Part shown: piece after piece, positions 1 to 11,696 of the stretch | Position numbering within the stretch: position 1 is the first letter of the stretch | Layout: each line of letters starts with the position of its first letter | Assembly: GCA_016744695.1 (NCBI GenBank) | Contig: JADGDV010000031.1 | Span: 1-39,509, forward strand | Length of the DNA stretch: 39,509 nucleotides | Reading direction: 5' to 3' | From: Hahellaceae bacterium | GTDB lineage: Bacteria; Pseudomonadota; Gammaproteobacteria; Pseudomonadales; Oleiphilaceae | The notes under the pieces: model-generated | What the model saw: the letters and a program-made list of their open reading frames with translations, nothing else | Database searches by the model: none | Told to the model about the DNA's origin: nothing | Program-made: the position numbers and the translations under genes

Positions 1-70
1 TGCTGAGAGCGTTGAGGATATTGAGGCATTGTTGCCGTGGAATTATAAAGCTCAAATTACCGAGAAATAA
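1..70 (+). CDS. IS66-family transposase, C-terminal 22 residues (partial)
   Basis: An open frame enters from the left edge and ends at TAA 68-70. Its last residues include VEDIEALLPWNYK. The block IEALLPWN is the characteristic C-terminal signature of IS66 TnpC transposases, just after the DDE catalytic domain. The DDE residues and the tnpA/tnpB accessory genes would lie to the left and cannot be seen. The stop lies 27 bp inside the element end, a normal distance for this family. Only the C-terminal tail supports the identification. Confidence 0.7.
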   Translation, partial: AESVEDIEALLPWNYKAQITEK

Positions 71-97
71 AACCACGTAGCTTCATTAAGCGCTTAC
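1..97 (+). mobile_element. Right end of an IS66-family insertion sequence (partial)
   Basis: The first 97 bases look like the end of an IS66-family element that enters from the left. A transposase C-terminus (1-70) is followed by an end whose outermost bases, read inward on the minus strand, are GTAAGCGC; IS66-family termini typically begin GTAAGCG. The boundary at 97/98 is also where tnsA similarity stops. IS66 elements duplicate 8 bp of target, so 98-105 (CTCCCTTT) should recur at the other end outside the window. The family call rests on the short transposase tail and the terminal bases. Confidence 0.7.
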
Positions 98-569
98 CTC
101 CCTTTTCACGCCAGTAAAGACGTTCAACCTGAAGCTTTTCTATTGTCCTAGGGTCACTATATGCTTTTGTTGTTTTTACCTGAATGGCAAACCGAGGCTT
201 GTCTTTTTCACTAGAATCTACGACAAAGTCACTGCTCATGTATTGATCCACACCATGATGGTTTGGATGCTCTATGCCTAGCCGTTCACTTATCTCCTTC
301 GTTACCGCTCGTTCTAATGGGAATTGTTCTCGAATATCGGTCGTTGTGGTGCGCCATTGAAGCAAAAGAAATGTTGCAAGTTCTAGATCGGAGAGCAGAT
401 GATGAGTGCGCTGACTTAAGTGGCCGAAGACGCGATGAGAACGGCCCTCAGAAGGGACATCACGAACAGTAATCCATGGTTTATAGCTTGATCCCGTGCC
501 TTGACCGCGACCTTCTTTGATCCAGCGCCTATTTTTGGCTTCTGAGTTCCAGTATTGCTTCTTGCCCAT
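57..569 (-). pseudogene. tnsA: TnsA-like Tn7 transposition endonuclease, disrupted by IS66
   Basis: TnsA is the endonuclease that, with TnsB, makes the 5'-strand cuts releasing Tn7. The frame matches Tn7 TnsA closely: RRWIKEGRGQG (15-24), HHLLSDLELA, DIREQFPL, GVDQYMSSDF, FAIQVK. The restriction-endonuclease-like catalytic triad falls at E63, D114 and K132, the same numbers as in E. coli Tn7 TnsA. Family members run to about 220-275 residues. Here similarity ends at G157, at base 98, and the last 13 residues are read from IS66 sequence. The C-terminal domain that contacts TnsC is therefore missing. ATG start at 569. The catalytic domain is complete, but transposition function is probably lost unless the remainder is supplied elsewhere. 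Confidence 0.9.
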
Positions 570-622
570 AGTAAATTGCCACCCGAACTGACTTATTTAT
601 AAAGTAGCTCAGATGGCAAAAA

Positions 623-687
623 TTAACAACTTTATTGTTTTGTTAACAACTATATTGTTTTATTAACAACTTTATTGTTCACCCACA
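623..687 (-). repeat. TnsB-binding repeats of the Tn7-like right end
   Basis: Three near-identical copies of TTAACAACTTTATTGTTT (plus-strand reading) start at 623, 643 and 663, an exact 20-bp period. The middle copy differs by one base (TATATTG). Read on the minus strand they give AACAATAAAGTTGTTAA, which resembles the overlapping TnsB sites of the Tn7 right end (GACAATAAAGTC...). The outermost copy runs into the terminal ACCCACA at 681-687. Tn7 has four overlapping sites at this end; I see three good copies here. Confidence 0.88.
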
Positions 688-711
688 GGTGGGAAGTAAG
701 CAAGTACTTAC

Positions 712-2544
712 CTACTCTACAGTAACTGATTTAGCTAAGTTTCTAGGCTGATCAACATCAGTACCTTTAATTAAAGCTACATGATAACTCAGTAACTGAA
801 GCGGTACAGTATATAGAATAGGCGCTACAATTTTCTCACACTGTGGTACATCTAATACCTTCATTGTATCGTCGCTTTTGAAGTGCGCACCACGGTCTGC
901 GAATACATACATCAAACCACCACGCGCTCTTACTTCTTCTACATTTGAGTGTAGTTTTTCAAGCAATTCATTATTGGGTGCGACTACAATAACAGGCATA
1001 TCAGCGTCAATGAGTGCTAATGGGCCGTGCTTTAGTTCACCCGCTGCGTAAGCTTCTGCATGAATATAGGAGATCTCTTTTAGCTTTAGTGCACCTTCCA
1101 TTGCGATAGGGTATTGATCACCTCGCCCTAAGAACAAACTATGATGTTTGTCTGCAAAGTCTTCAGCCAACTCAATGATCGCATCATTCATATCCAAAGC
1201 TTGCTCAATTTTAGCAGGCAAAGAAAGTAGCGCATTCACAATAGATGTTTCAGTCTCGTCACTCATTGCATTGTGCTTACCAATGGCTGTTACAAGCAAT
1301 AGTAACCCTGTTAACTGCACAGTAAAGGCTTTAGTCGATGCAACACCTATCTCTGCCCCTGCATTCATCATATAGGCAAGATCAGATTCACGCACCATTG
1401 ATGAACCTGGCACGTTACAAATAGTTAGACTTGATTTAAAACCTAATTCTTTCGCTAGCCTAAGTGCTGCTAATGTATCTGCGGTTTCACCAGACTGTGA
1501 AATGGTGACCAACAATGAATTAGCATGAACGATAGGTTTTCTATAACGAAACTCTGATGCGATTTCTACATTACAAGAAACACCGGCCAATTCTTCAAAC
1601 CAATAACGAGCCGTCATTCCAGCATTGTAGCTAGTACCACAAGCAATAATTTGAACATGCTTTATATCTTTTAAGATATCTTCAGCATTTTCACCAAAGG
1701 CAGTGCTTAGCACCTTTCCATTGGCTAAACGGCCTTCCAGTGTATTCTTAATCGATATAGGCTGCTCATAGATTTCTTTAAGCATGTAATGCTTATAAGG
1801 GCCTTTATCGCCCGCATCATGAGTAACATCTGACTCTTTTATCTGACGCTCTACTTTATCGCCGTTGGTATCGTAAATAGTCACTTCAGTGCGTGTTAGC
1901 TCAGCAATATCCCCTTCTTCAAGGAAAGCAAAACGACGTGTTACTGGTAGTAATGCTAGTTGGTCTGAGGCTAGGAAGTTTTCACCTATGCCGTAACCAA
2001 TAACAAGTGGGCTACCTGAACGCGCTGCGATTAATCGATCAGGGTCTGTATTGTCCATTACAACAGCACCGTAAGCGCCTTCAAGTTGCTTGATTGTTGC
2101 CTGAAAAGCAGCCAAAAGTGTGTCATGACGCTGTAATTCAAAATGTACCAGGTGAGCAATGACTTCAGTATCGGTATCAGACTCAAACTTATAGCCTTGT
2201 TTGGTCAACATCTCGCGTAGCACATGGTGATTTTCAATAATGCCGTTGTGAACAACGGCTATACGGTCGCTTGACGCGTGCGGGTGTGCATTGGTCTCGT
2301 TTGGTTCACCGTGTGTCGCCCAGCGTGTGTGAGCAATACCTATAGATCCAGGACAAGGTGCTTCTTCTAAAGCATCTGCAAGTGCTTTTACTTTACCCAC
2401 TCGACGTACACGATTGAAATCACAATCCTTAGTCAGCAACGCGACACCTGCAGAGTCATACCCTCTGTATTCAAGTCTTTTAAGCCCTTCTAAAAGTATT
2501 TCTGCCACATCCCTTTGTGCTACAGCACCGACGATTCCACACAT
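712..2544 (-). CDS. glmS: Glutamine--fructose-6-phosphate aminotransferase (isomerizing)
   Basis: GlmS converts fructose-6-phosphate and glutamine to glucosamine-6-phosphate, the first committed step towards UDP-GlcNAc for peptidoglycan and LPS. The 610-residue length is normal (E. coli 609). It opens MCGIVGA, giving the N-terminal cysteine nucleophile after Met removal; the glutaminase domain covers about 1-240 and two SIS sugar-isomerase domains follow (the first with [10 protein letters not shown], the second with [19 protein letters not shown]). The C-terminal LAKSVTVE codons are the conserved stretch recognised by TnsD, and a Tn7-like element sits 24 bp past the stop. It lies 49 bp downstream of glmU on the same strand and is probably cotranscribed with it. 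The transposon has displaced whatever normally follows glmS. Confidence 0.98.
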   Translation of the reverse strand: MCGIVGAVAQRDVAEILLEGLKRLEYRGYDSAGVALLTKDCDFNRVRRVGKVKALADALEEAPCPGSIGIAHTRWATHGEPNETNAHPHASSDRIAVVHNGIIENHHVLREMLTKQGYKFESDTDTEVIAHLVHFELQRHDTLLAAFQATIKQLEGAYGAVVMDNTDPDRLIAARSGSPLVIGYGIGENFLASDQLALLPVTRRFAFLEEGDIAELTRTEVTIYDTNGDKVERQIKESDVTHDAGDKGPYKHYMLKEIYEQPISIKNTLEGRLANGKVLSTAFGENAEDILKDIKHVQIIACGTSYNAGMTARYWFEELAGVSCNVEIASEFRYRKPIVHANSLLVTISQSGETADTLAALRLAKELGFKSSLTICNVPGSSMVRESDLAYMMNAGAEIGVASTKAFTVQLTGLLLLVTAIGKHNAMSDETETSIVNALLSLPAKIEQALDMNDAIIELAEDFADKHHSLFLGRGDQYPIAMEGALKLKEISYIHAEAYAAGELKHGPLALIDADMPVIVVAPNNELLEKLHSNVEEVRARGGLMYVFADRGAHFKSDDTMKVLDVPQCEKIVAPILYTVPLQLLSYHVALIKGTDVDQPRNLAKSVTVE

Positions 2545-2593
2545 GTCTTTGTTCCTGTCTCTTTGTTTATCTGATATTTGGTATATCTAATAT

Positions 2594-3970
2594 TTATTTG
2601 TTTTTTACCGGACGCTGCCAGCCATCAATATTTCTTTGCTTGCTTCGTGCAACGGCTAGTTGTTCTTGCTCTATATCTTTTGTCACTGTTGAGCCTGCTC
2701 CAACCGTTGCCTTGCTACCCACTTTTACTGGAGCAACTAAGGATGTATTAGAGCCAACAAATACATCATTACCAATTTCAGTCTTGAACTTGTTTACGCC
2801 ATCATAGTTACACGTAATAGTACCTGCACCTACATTCACGTTTGAACCTAGTTCGGCATCACCGATATAACTTAGGTGGTTAATTTTACTACCTTCGCCT
2901 AAGATTGTTTTTTTCGTTTCTACAAAGTTACCCACTTTTGAACGGTCAGATAACTTAGTACCTGGGCGAAGTCTGGCAAAAGGACCGACATTTACACTTT
3001 CACCAATCTCTGTATCTTCAACGATTGAGTTAGCATGTATTTGGGTATTAGCACCAATTTTAGCATTCTTGATAATGCAGTTAGGACCAATAACAACCCC
3101 CTCAGCTAATTCAACCTCACCTTCAAGAATAACATTGATATCTAAAAAGACATCTTTTCCAACACTGACCTTACCTCGAACATCTAATCTTGCTGGGTCT
3201 ATAACAGTTGCGCCTTCAATCATTAGGCGCTCGGCTTGTTGAGCCTGATACCAACGCTCTAAAGTAGCGAGTTGCACCCGGTTATTAACACCTTGCACTT
3301 CTTCTTCACAAGCAGGATGTGCTACAGCGACTTCCATTTGATCATTAACCGCCATGGCAATGATGTCTGTAAGGTAATACTCACCCTGAGCATTTGAATT
3401 TGATAGTTTAGGTAACCACTCTTTAAGTTTAGAAGCCGATGCAGCCAAAATGCCTGTATTAACTTCTTTAATCGCTAATTGCTCTGGTGTTGCATCTTTC
3501 TGTTCAACAATGGCCTGTACAAAACCACTAGCATCACGCACGATTCGGCCATACCCCATAGGGTCATCAAGCTCTACCGTTAACAATGCAATACTCTTCT
3601 CACTAACATGCTTCAATAATGTGCTGAGTGTTTCTGTATTGGTGAGTGGAACATCCCCATACAATATCAACACAGTCGCATCGTCAGGGACACTGGGGAG
3701 TGCTTGATCAACCGCATGACCCGTACCCAATTGCTGCTCTTGAGTAGACCAGTGAATTTGAGTATCTGTCGTTAATTTATCAAATGATGAACGAACCAAG
3801 TCTGCACCATGGCCAATTACAATATGAGTGCCGTCAGCACCTAATGCACGAGCATTATCTACCACATGGTGAAGTAATGGTTTAGCGGCTAATGTATGTA
3901 ACACTTTCGGAAGATTGGATCTCATACGCGAGCCTTGTCCGGCCGCAAGAATGACTACATGAACACTCAT
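2594..3970 (-). CDS. glmU: Bifunctional UDP-GlcNAc pyrophosphorylase / glucosamine-1-phosphate N-acetyltransferase
   Basis: GlmU acetylates glucosamine-1-phosphate and then uridylylates it to UDP-GlcNAc, completing the pathway GlmS begins. The N-terminal nucleotidyltransferase domain starts with [17 protein letters not shown] (the GxGxRM...PK signature). From about residue 250 there is a left-handed beta-helix of hexapeptide repeats ([20 protein letters not shown] and so on). I start it at ATG 3970; an upstream in-frame TTG at 3973 would add one residue. AAGGA lies 9 nt before the ATG. The 458-residue length fits the family (456 in E. coli). It is separated from atpC by a terminator hairpin, so it probably has its own promoter in 3974-4141. 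Confidence 0.98.
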   Translation of the reverse strand: MSVHVVILAAGQGSRMRSNLPKVLHTLAAKPLLHHVVDNARALGADGTHIVIGHGADLVRSSFDKLTTDTQIHWSTQEQQLGTGHAVDQALPSVPDDATVLILYGDVPLTNTETLSTLLKHVSEKSIALLTVELDDPMGYGRIVRDASGFVQAIVEQKDATPEQLAIKEVNTGILAASASKLKEWLPKLSNSNAQGEYYLTDIIAMAVNDQMEVAVAHPACEEEVQGVNNRVQLATLERWYQAQQAERLMIEGATVIDPARLDVRGKVSVGKDVFLDINVILEGEVELAEGVVIGPNCIIKNAKIGANTQIHANSIVEDTEIGESVNVGPFARLRPGTKLSDRSKVGNFVETKKTILGEGSKINHLSYIGDAELGSNVNVGAGTITCNYDGVNKFKTEIGNDVFVGSNTSLVAPVKVGSKATVGAGSTVTKDIEQEQLAVARSKQRNIDGWQRPVKNK

Positions 3971-4141
3971 CAAGACGTTTCCTTACTAGATTGTTCTTCA
4001 AATTAAATATAGAAATTAATTATACGGTAAAAACAAATAAATGGTGTAGCTTAGACGACCATTAAGTCCCCTATTACAGCTTTTGGCGCCTATCTTTTGT
4101 GAAACCTTGTTAAATTGATACTTTAGATTACTTTCTAAAAA

Positions 4142-4180
4142 CAAAAAAGGGCAACCACTTAACGTGATCACCCTTTTTTG
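4142..4180 (-). terminator. Rho-independent terminator of the atp operon
   Basis: Inverted arms CAAAAAAGGG (4142-4151) and CCCTTTTTTG (4171-4180) enclose a 19-nt loop just past the atpC stop. On the minus strand the second arm ends in a T-run after GGGC/CCC pairing, as expected for an intrinsic terminator. The symmetry would also let it work from the other side. Confidence 0.75.
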
Positions 4181-4194
4181 AAATAAATTACAAA

Positions 4195-4617
4195 TTAACG
4201 TAATTTATTTCGTAAGCTCTGAATCGTACGGAGTCTAGCTGCTGCTTCTGCAAGCTGTGATGCTGCTCTCGAATAATCGAAATCACCACTTTGATTAGCA
4301 AGTTCCTTCTCGGCTGCTTGCTTCGCTTCCATCGCTGCTGCTTCGTCCATATCAGCCGCACGCTGTGCGCTGTCAGACAGTATAGTCACGACATTCGGCT
4401 GAACTTCCAGATATCCTCCAGATACATAGAAGACCTCTTCTTCTCCACCTTGCTTGATCACTCGGACCGGGCCAGGTTTTAAAGCAGAAAGAAGTGGAGC
4501 GTGGCCAGGAGCCACACCCAAATCACCTTCTTGACCTGCAGCGATTACCATCTCTACACGTCCAGAAAAGATTTCTTCTTCAGCACTTACAATATCGCAA
4601 TGCACGGAAATACCCAT
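4195..4617 (-). CDS. atpC: F1F0 ATP synthase epsilon subunit
   Basis: Epsilon is part of the central stalk, links gamma to the c-ring, and can inhibit ATP hydrolysis through its C-terminal helices. The 140 residues show the N-terminal beta-sandwich (the [17 protein letters not shown] opening, then [19 protein letters not shown]) and a two-helix C-terminal domain from about residue 88, rich in Ala and Glu and ending [11 protein letters not shown]. It is the last gene of the atp operon, 45 bp after atpD, and is followed by a terminator. ATG start with AGAGG 8 nt upstream. Confidence 0.98.
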   Translation of the reverse strand: MGISVHCDIVSAEEEIFSGRVEMVIAAGQEGDLGVAPGHAPLLSALKPGPVRVIKQGGEEEVFYVSGGYLEVQPNVVTILSDSAQRAADMDEAAAMEAKQAAEKELANQSGDFDYSRAASQLAEAAARLRTIQSLRNKLR

Positions 4618-4627
4618 ATGCTTTGCC

Positions 4628-4648
4628 TCTTATCCACTCTTATCCACT
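4628..4648 (-). repeat. Tandem 10-bp repeat before atpC resembling DnaA boxes
   Basis: Between atpD and atpC the plus strand carries TTATCCACT at 4630-4638 and again at 4640-4648. Each is one base from the DnaA box TTATCCACA. On the minus strand this is a tandem AGTGGATAAG repeat just ahead of the atpC ribosome-binding site. It may be chance duplication; no function is claimed. Confidence 0.4.
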
Positions 4649-4662
4649 TTTACAGGGGATAA

Positions 4663-6060
<1,398 letters not shown>

Positions 6061-6079
6061 CTAAATTCTGTTCAGCCAC

Positions 6080-6940
6080 TTATACTGCTGCTGCACCGCT
6101 AACAATTTCAGAAAGTTCCTGAGTAATCGCTGCCTGACGTGCCTTATTATAAATTAGCTGCAGTTCGTCAATCATGTCACCTGCGTTATCGGTTGCGCTC
6201 TTCATTGCAATCATACGAGCGGCTTGCTCACATGCTGCGTTTTCAACAACGCCCTGATAAACCTGAGATTCAATAAAACGAGTAAGAAGGCCATCTAATA
6301 ACTGTTTGGCATCTGGCTCGTAAAGGTAATCCCAGTGGTGCTTGAAATCATTCTCTTCTGCAGCTTGCAAAGGCAGAAGTTGAGAAACAGTAGGTTCTTG
6401 TGTCATTGTGTTTACAAAGTGGTTGTGAACGACGTATAAACGATCGATCTTTCCTTCATCATAAGCATCTAGCATCACTTTAACTGAACCAATCAACTCG
6501 TGAGCTGATGGTTGGTCACCTAAGTGAGCTAGTGCTGCTACAACGTTACCGCCGTAGTTTTTGAAGAAACCAACTGCTTTTTGTCCAATAGCACAGATGT
6601 CAATTTCGACACCTTGTTCATTCCACTCTTTCATGTTTTTTATGGTTTTCTTGAACAGGTTACCGTTCAAGCCACCACATAAACCACGATCAGTTGAAAC
6701 GACAATATAGCCTACACGCTTAACTTCACGCTCTTGCAGATACAAGTGGTTGTATTCTGGATTTGCATTAGCAAGGTGTCCAATTACGCCACGAATTCGA
6801 TCGGCGTAAGGTCTACCTTTACTCATACGTTCCTGAGCTTTGCGCATTTTACTAGCAGCAACCATTTGCATAGCGCTGGTAATTTTCTGCGTGCCCTGAA
6901 TACTTGAAATCTGGTTACGTATTTCTTTTCCGACGGCCAT
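6080..6940 (-). CDS. atpG: F1F0 ATP synthase gamma subunit
   Basis: Gamma is the rotating central shaft of F1. The 286 residues show the long N-terminal coiled-coil helix ([33 protein letters not shown]), the central Rossmann-like domain ([18 protein letters not shown]), and the conserved C-terminal helix with [36 protein letters not shown]. The length is that of the family. It sits 89 bp after atpA and 37 bp before atpD. Confidence 0.98.
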   Translation of the reverse strand: MAVGKEIRNQISSIQGTQKITSAMQMVAASKMRKAQERMSKGRPYADRIRGVIGHLANANPEYNHLYLQEREVKRVGYIVVSTDRGLCGGLNGNLFKKTIKNMKEWNEQGVEIDICAIGQKAVGFFKNYGGNVVAALAHLGDQPSAHELIGSVKVMLDAYDEGKIDRLYVVHNHFVNTMTQEPTVSQLLPLQAAEENDFKHHWDYLYEPDAKQLLDGLLTRFIESQVYQGVVENAACEQAARMIAMKSATDNAGDMIDELQLIYNKARQAAITQELSEIVSGAAAV

Positions 6941-7029
6941 AGTATCACTGCCTTTAAAGCGTTTTTACTCAATTGGGTTTACGATGCCTGCGACTAAATT
7001 GTATTAGCTCAGCAGCAGGCTATTCGTGA

Positions 7030-8574
7030 CTACCAGGTTTGAGTAGCTTTGAATTTCTCAATAGCAGCTTTGAAAGCACCAGCGATATCATTGTTATAAT
7101 CGCCTTTTTCGTTGACCTTAGCTAACAGATCCGCTTCTTCAGCGTTCATGTAAGAAATCAACGCAGCTTCAAAATCTACCACCTTGTTCACATCTATATC
7201 ATCTAAGAAGCCTTCGTTAGCAGCGTACAAAGAGATTGCCATTTCAGCAACACTCATTGGGCTATACTGCTTCTGCTTCATAAGCTCTGTAACACGTTGA
7301 CCGTGCTCCAACTGCTTACGAGTAGCTTCATCAAGATCAGAAGCGAACTGGGCAAATGCTGCCAATTCACGATACTGTGCTAACGCCATACGAATACCGC
7401 CACCTAACTTCTTGATGACTTTAGTCTGGGCGGCACCACCAACACGAGAAACCGAAATACCTGCGTTCATCGATGGACGTATGCCAGCGTTAAACAAGCT
7501 CGATTCAAGGAAGATCTGACCGTCAGTAATCGAAATAACGTTAGTCGGTACGAATGCAGATACATCGCCCGCTTGTGTTTCGATTATTGGTAGTGCGGTT
7601 AAAGAACCTGTTTTGCCTTTAACTTCACCATTAGTGAACTTCTCTACGTAATCAGCATTTACGCGTGATGCACGCTCAAGTAATCTTGAGTGTAGATAGA
7701 AAACGTCACCTGGGTATGCTTCACGACCTGGCGGACGACGTAACAATAGAGAGATCTGACGGTATGCCCAAGCTTGCTTGGTCAAATCATCAAATACGAT
7801 CAATGCGTCTTCACCGCGATCACGGAAGTATTCACCCATTGTACAACCAGCATAAGGTGCAAGAAACTGCATTGCTGCAGCATCCGCAGCGCCCGCTGCA
7901 ACAACGATGGTGTGATCCATTGCGCCATGCTCTTCGAGCTTACGCACAACAGCAGCGATAGAAGATTGCTTCTGACCAATCGCTACATAGATACACTTAA
8001 TACCTGTGTTCTTCTGGTTGATGATCGCATCGATTGCAATTGCAGTCTTACCGATCTGACGGTCACCGATGATCAACTCACGCTGACCACGACCAATTGG
8101 AACCATTGCATCGATCGCTTTTAGACCGATCTGTACAGGTTCATCAACTGATTGACGTTCGATTACGCCTGGAGCAACTTTTTCGATAGCATCTACAAGA
8201 TCTGTATTAACAGGACCTTTACCATCAATTGGGTTACCTAGTGTGTCTACAACACGACCCAAAAGTGCTTCACCAACAGGTACTTCTAGAATTCGGCCAG
8301 TACACTTAGCTTTTTGACCTTCGGCCAAGCTATTGTATTCACCTAATACTACGACACCAACAGAATCACGCTCTAAGTTAAGCGCCATACCATATGTGCC
8401 GGCTTCAAATTCAACCATCTCACCGTACATTACGTCGGCAAGACCATGGACTAGAACGATACCATCAGAAACACTGACGATTGTGCCCTCATTACGGGCT
8501 TCAGAAGATACATCGAGCTTCTCAATGCGCTTCTTGATGATTTCGCTAATCTCAGCAGGATTTAATTGCTGCAT
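7030..8574 (-). CDS. atpA: F1F0 ATP synthase alpha subunit
   Basis: Alpha forms the non-catalytic nucleotide sites of F1 and supplies the arginine finger to beta. It has 514 residues (E. coli 513). The P-loop GDRQIGKT is at 170-177; [11 protein letters not shown] is Walker [12 protein letters not shown] contains the arginine finger. The N-terminal helix [17 protein letters not shown] contacts delta at the top of the peripheral stalk. It is the fifth gene from the operon end, between atpH and atpG. ATG start. Confidence 0.99.
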   Translation of the reverse strand: MQQLNPAEISEIIKKRIEKLDVSSEARNEGTIVSVSDGIVLVHGLADVMYGEMVEFEAGTYGMALNLERDSVGVVVLGEYNSLAEGQKAKCTGRILEVPVGEALLGRVVDTLGNPIDGKGPVNTDLVDAIEKVAPGVIERQSVDEPVQIGLKAIDAMVPIGRGQRELIIGDRQIGKTAIAIDAIINQKNTGIKCIYVAIGQKQSSIAAVVRKLEEHGAMDHTIVVAAGAADAAAMQFLAPYAGCTMGEYFRDRGEDALIVFDDLTKQAWAYRQISLLLRRPPGREAYPGDVFYLHSRLLERASRVNADYVEKFTNGEVKGKTGSLTALPIIETQAGDVSAFVPTNVISITDGQIFLESSLFNAGIRPSMNAGISVSRVGGAAQTKVIKKLGGGIRMALAQYRELAAFAQFASDLDEATRKQLEHGQRVTELMKQKQYSPMSVAEMAISLYAANEGFLDDIDVNKVVDFEAALISYMNAEEADLLAKVNEKGDYNNDIAGAFKAAIEKFKATQTW

Positions 8575-8602
8575 GCAAATGTCCTCAATTAAGTACTACC
8601 GC

Positions 8603-9139
8603 TTACGAATTAATCGCTTCGGCCAATTTCGCAAGTTTTCCACGAACAGAAGCATCAATAACCAGATCTTCAGCTCTCATTATCACACCACCCAGAAGTT
8701 CTGGATTTGTGGTAGAGCTAATGTTTACTTTACGATCTAGTTTCTTTGCTAATATCTGTGCCAGTTTTTCTTCCTGCTCTACATTCAATTCGAATGCACT
8801 TTCAACTTCAACATCAACAGATTTTTCTAGTTGAGCTTTATAAAGTTCAAATAATGCAGCAATTTCTGGAAGCAAAACTAATCGATCATTTTCAGCAAGA
8901 ACAAATATAAAGTTCTTACCATAATCTGACAGTTTACCTTCACACACATCAACAAATGTTTGAGCCTTCTCTTCACTAGTTAGTGAAGGATGGTCCAAAA
9001 TTGTCTTCATGTTCTCATCAGCGGCTACCAATGCACTAAAATCAAGCATTGCAGACCACTCTGCTAATGCATTTTGATCTTGTGCTTCATGGTAAGCCGC
9101 CTTTGCGTATGGCCGGGCTACCGTTGTTAACTCTGCCAT
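8603..9139 (-). CDS. atpH: F1F0 ATP synthase delta subunit
   Basis: Delta joins the peripheral stalk (b2) to the alpha3beta3 head. The 178 residues match E. coli (177). The N-terminal six-helix bundle starts [14 protein letters not shown], and the C-terminal domain contains [28 protein letters not shown], the typical OSCP/delta ending. It starts at ATG 9139, 12 bp after atpF, consistent with translational coupling. Confidence 0.98.
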   Translation of the reverse strand: MAELTTVARPYAKAAYHEAQDQNALAEWSAMLDFSALVAADENMKTILDHPSLTSEEKAQTFVDVCEGKLSDYGKNFIFVLAENDRLVLLPEIAALFELYKAQLEKSVDVEVESAFELNVEQEEKLAQILAKKLDRKVNISSTTNPELLGGVIMRAEDLVIDASVRGKLAKLAEAINS

Positions 9140-9151
9140 AACAAACCTCTC

Positions 9152-9622
9152 TTATAGTTCCGTAGCGAGCTTGTTAAGCAAGTCGCTATGTACACTGGAA
9201 TCAATCGAGGTTTGCAGAATCTTCTCAGCACCGGCTACCGCGATAGCAGCGACTTCAGCACGAAGTGCTTCTTTCGCTCGATTGCTTTCCTGATCGATTT
9301 CAGCTTTCGCTGCTACAATCAAACGTTCACCTTCGTCACGAGCTTGTTCTTTAGCTTCGTCAACGATTTGAGCAGAACGCTTATTTGCTTGTTCGATCAG
9401 TTCAGCCGCTTGTACTTTAGCTTCACGCAATTCTTGCTTAGCCTTTTCTTGGGCTAAATCAAGGTCGCGAGATGCACGATCCGCAGCGTCTAAACCATCA
9501 GCAATTTTCTTCTGTCTTTCTTTTAGCGCTTCCATAATGGGAGGCCAGACGTATTTCATACAAAATACGACAAAGAGGAAGAATGCGATAGCTTGACCAA
9601 TCATTGTCAAGTTAATGTTCAC
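9152..9622 (-). CDS. atpF: F1F0 ATP synthase b subunit
   Basis: Subunit b forms the dimeric peripheral stalk. Its 156 residues (E. coli 156) comprise one N-terminal membrane helix ([22 protein letters not shown], about 5-26) followed by a long charged coiled coil rich in Ala, Glu and Lys. The start is GTG at 9622, as in E. coli, with GAGAGG seven bases ahead. It follows atpE by 63 bp. Confidence 0.97.
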   Translation of the reverse strand: MNINLTMIGQAIAFFLFVVFCMKYVWPPIMEALKERQKKIADGLDAADRASRDLDLAQEKAKQELREAKVQAAELIEQANKRSAQIVDEAKEQARDEGERLIVAAKAEIDQESNRAKEALRAEVAAIAVAGAEKILQTSIDSSVHSDLLNKLATEL

Positions 9623-9685
9623 GTCAACACCTCTCGCCTGTTTTAAGTAAAACTATTAAATGTAAAAATTACTTATAACAGCGAA

Positions 9686-9958
<273 letters not shown>

Positions 9959-9963
9959 TTAAG

Positions 9964-9992
9964 TGAGTTAAAGTTAAAGTTAAAGTTAAAGC
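9964..9992 (-). repeat. Short tandem repeat TTAAAG in the atpB-atpE spacer
   Basis: The plus strand shows a six-base unit repeated about four times (AGTTAA, AGTTAA, AGTTAA, AGCTAA) between atpE and atpB. It is a simple-sequence run in untranslated mRNA ahead of atpE. It could affect mRNA structure or be a slippage product. Confidence 0.6.
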
Positions 9993-10056
9993 TAAGGTTG
10001 AAACTATTTACTAAATGTCTATTTACGAACTATTTATTAAGTAAGCAACAGATCGT

Positions 10057-10893
<837 letters not shown>

Positions 10894-10900
10894 TCAAACT

Positions 10901-11302
10901 CTATTTCCGCAATGGCTTATGACTCAACATAAGTGGAGCCAGCCAATTCGTCGTTAATACAATAATAAAGGTTACAAACAGTGCTAAAACGTTTAACGGC
11001 TTTACTGATACAAAAACAACTGTAAATAATACAGCAGTTAATGCCAATTTCACTGCTTCCCCTTTATAAAAGGAGTTAACTATCTGACGCGCAGCTCTGG
11101 CACCCGTATGAGCGAAGGCTTTTTTAGCAAAATAAATATTAGGTAACACAAAAATCATCCCGCCCAGCAATGCTGAATAGGCTGCTACCTGATCTTTTAG
11201 CAAAAAACCGAGACTTATTATTAGGGTTGCTCCCGCTTGAACCCCAATGAGTCGATATATTGCTGGACGTTGAATGCCAGAAGTTATCTTTTTATCGTTC
11301 AT
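10901..11302 (-). CDS. atpI: ATP synthase protein I
   Basis: AtpI is a small membrane protein thought to help c-ring assembly or magnesium handling; it is not essential for ATP synthase activity. The 133 residues have about four hydrophobic segments (GVQAGATLIISLGFLL, YSALLGGMIFVLPNIYFA, KLALTAVLFTVVFVSV, LFVTFIIVLTTNWLAPLML). FAHTGARAARQIVNSFYKGEAVKL is the typical middle segment. First gene of the atp operon, with a 394-bp leader and promoter region upstream. Confidence 0.95.
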   Translation of the reverse strand: MNDKKITSGIQRPAIYRLIGVQAGATLIISLGFLLKDQVAAYSALLGGMIFVLPNIYFAKKAFAHTGARAARQIVNSFYKGEAVKLALTAVLFTVVFVSVKPLNVLALFVTFIIVLTTNWLAPLMLSHKPLRK

Positions 11303-11696
11303 GCATGCTCACCAAAATAAGATGCATTCTCGTTAAATTAATCCACTCTAATAAAATACACCCTTTTATAGGTTTATTTTATTACAGTGCTTCTACAATC
11401 TCACGATTCCGCTTTTAACCTTCGCCAGACATGGTGATATTCATAGCTGCCACCTCAGGCGTGCAGATTATATTGATTTACGGCTTAGCATTCAAGAAAA
11501 AAGGAGGGATAATCGCGGATTTAGCATAAATAATTGATTATTTTTTAATCTAATATTGTGTTCGCAAACGCTTCAGTTTCATAACTTGTATAGAGGCATT
11601 GCCCTGACACCTATATATAGTAGAACGTATGTTTAAAACACTTGTTTTAGACTTAGTAAGTCTACTTTGGTTTTTTTTTGTAATTTTTAATAACTA
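11303..11696. promoter_or_regulatory. Noncoding region between parB and atpI (atp operon leader)
   Basis: This 394-bp gap must carry the atp operon promoter and the end of the parB transcript. A 10-bp perfect inverted repeat, TAATAAAATA (11349-11358) and TATTTTATTA (11375-11384), sits shortly before atpI. Two overlapping palindromes lie at 11631-11664 close to the parB stop (separate entry). I see no convincing gene: short open frames in both strands lack matching start signals. I could not fix a promoter. Confidence 0.6.
11631..11664. repeat. Two overlapping palindromes downstream of parB
   Basis: Positions 11631-11652 form a 22-bp palindrome (arms GTTTAAAACA and TGTTTTAGAC, nine of ten paired). 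Positions 11648-11664 form a perfect palindrome, TAGACTTA-G-TAAGTCTA. A T9 run follows at about 11671-11679 on the plus strand, so a plus-strand transcript would see a terminator-like hairpin plus T-run. No plus-strand gene is visible upstream. A protein-binding site or parB 3' processing signal is also possible. Confidence 0.45.

Larger units (their letters stand above)
1..687 (-). mobile_element. Right (glmS-proximal) end of a Tn7-like transposon at attTn7, with a nested IS66
   Basis: The element ends at 687. Read inward on the minus strand its terminus starts TGTGGGTGAACAATAAAGTT, close to the Tn7 end TGTGGGCGGACAATAAAG. It lies 24 bp beyond the glmS stop, which is the classical TnsD-directed attTn7 insertion point, and it carries tnsA as its first gene, as the Tn7 right end does. 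The 5-bp target duplication should be 688-692 (GGTGG). The remaining tns genes, cargo and left end lie beyond the left edge, past the nested IS66. What is seen: terminus, repeats, tnsA and position. What is inferred: that the element continues to the left. Confidence 0.92.

Noticed and set aside
263-472. Plus-strand open frame opposite tnsA
   Set aside because: Shadow of the tnsA coding strand, no recognisable domain or ribosome-binding site.
11410-11450. Nine-codon leader-like open frame on the minus strand upstream of atpI, with GAGGTGG ahead of it
   Set aside because: Too short to distinguish from chance; no attenuator structure seen after it.
11430-11528. Possible 32-residue hydrophobic peptide on the plus strand between parB and atpI
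   Set aside because: No ribosome-binding site before its ATG and no support beyond an open frame; runs against neighbouring genes.
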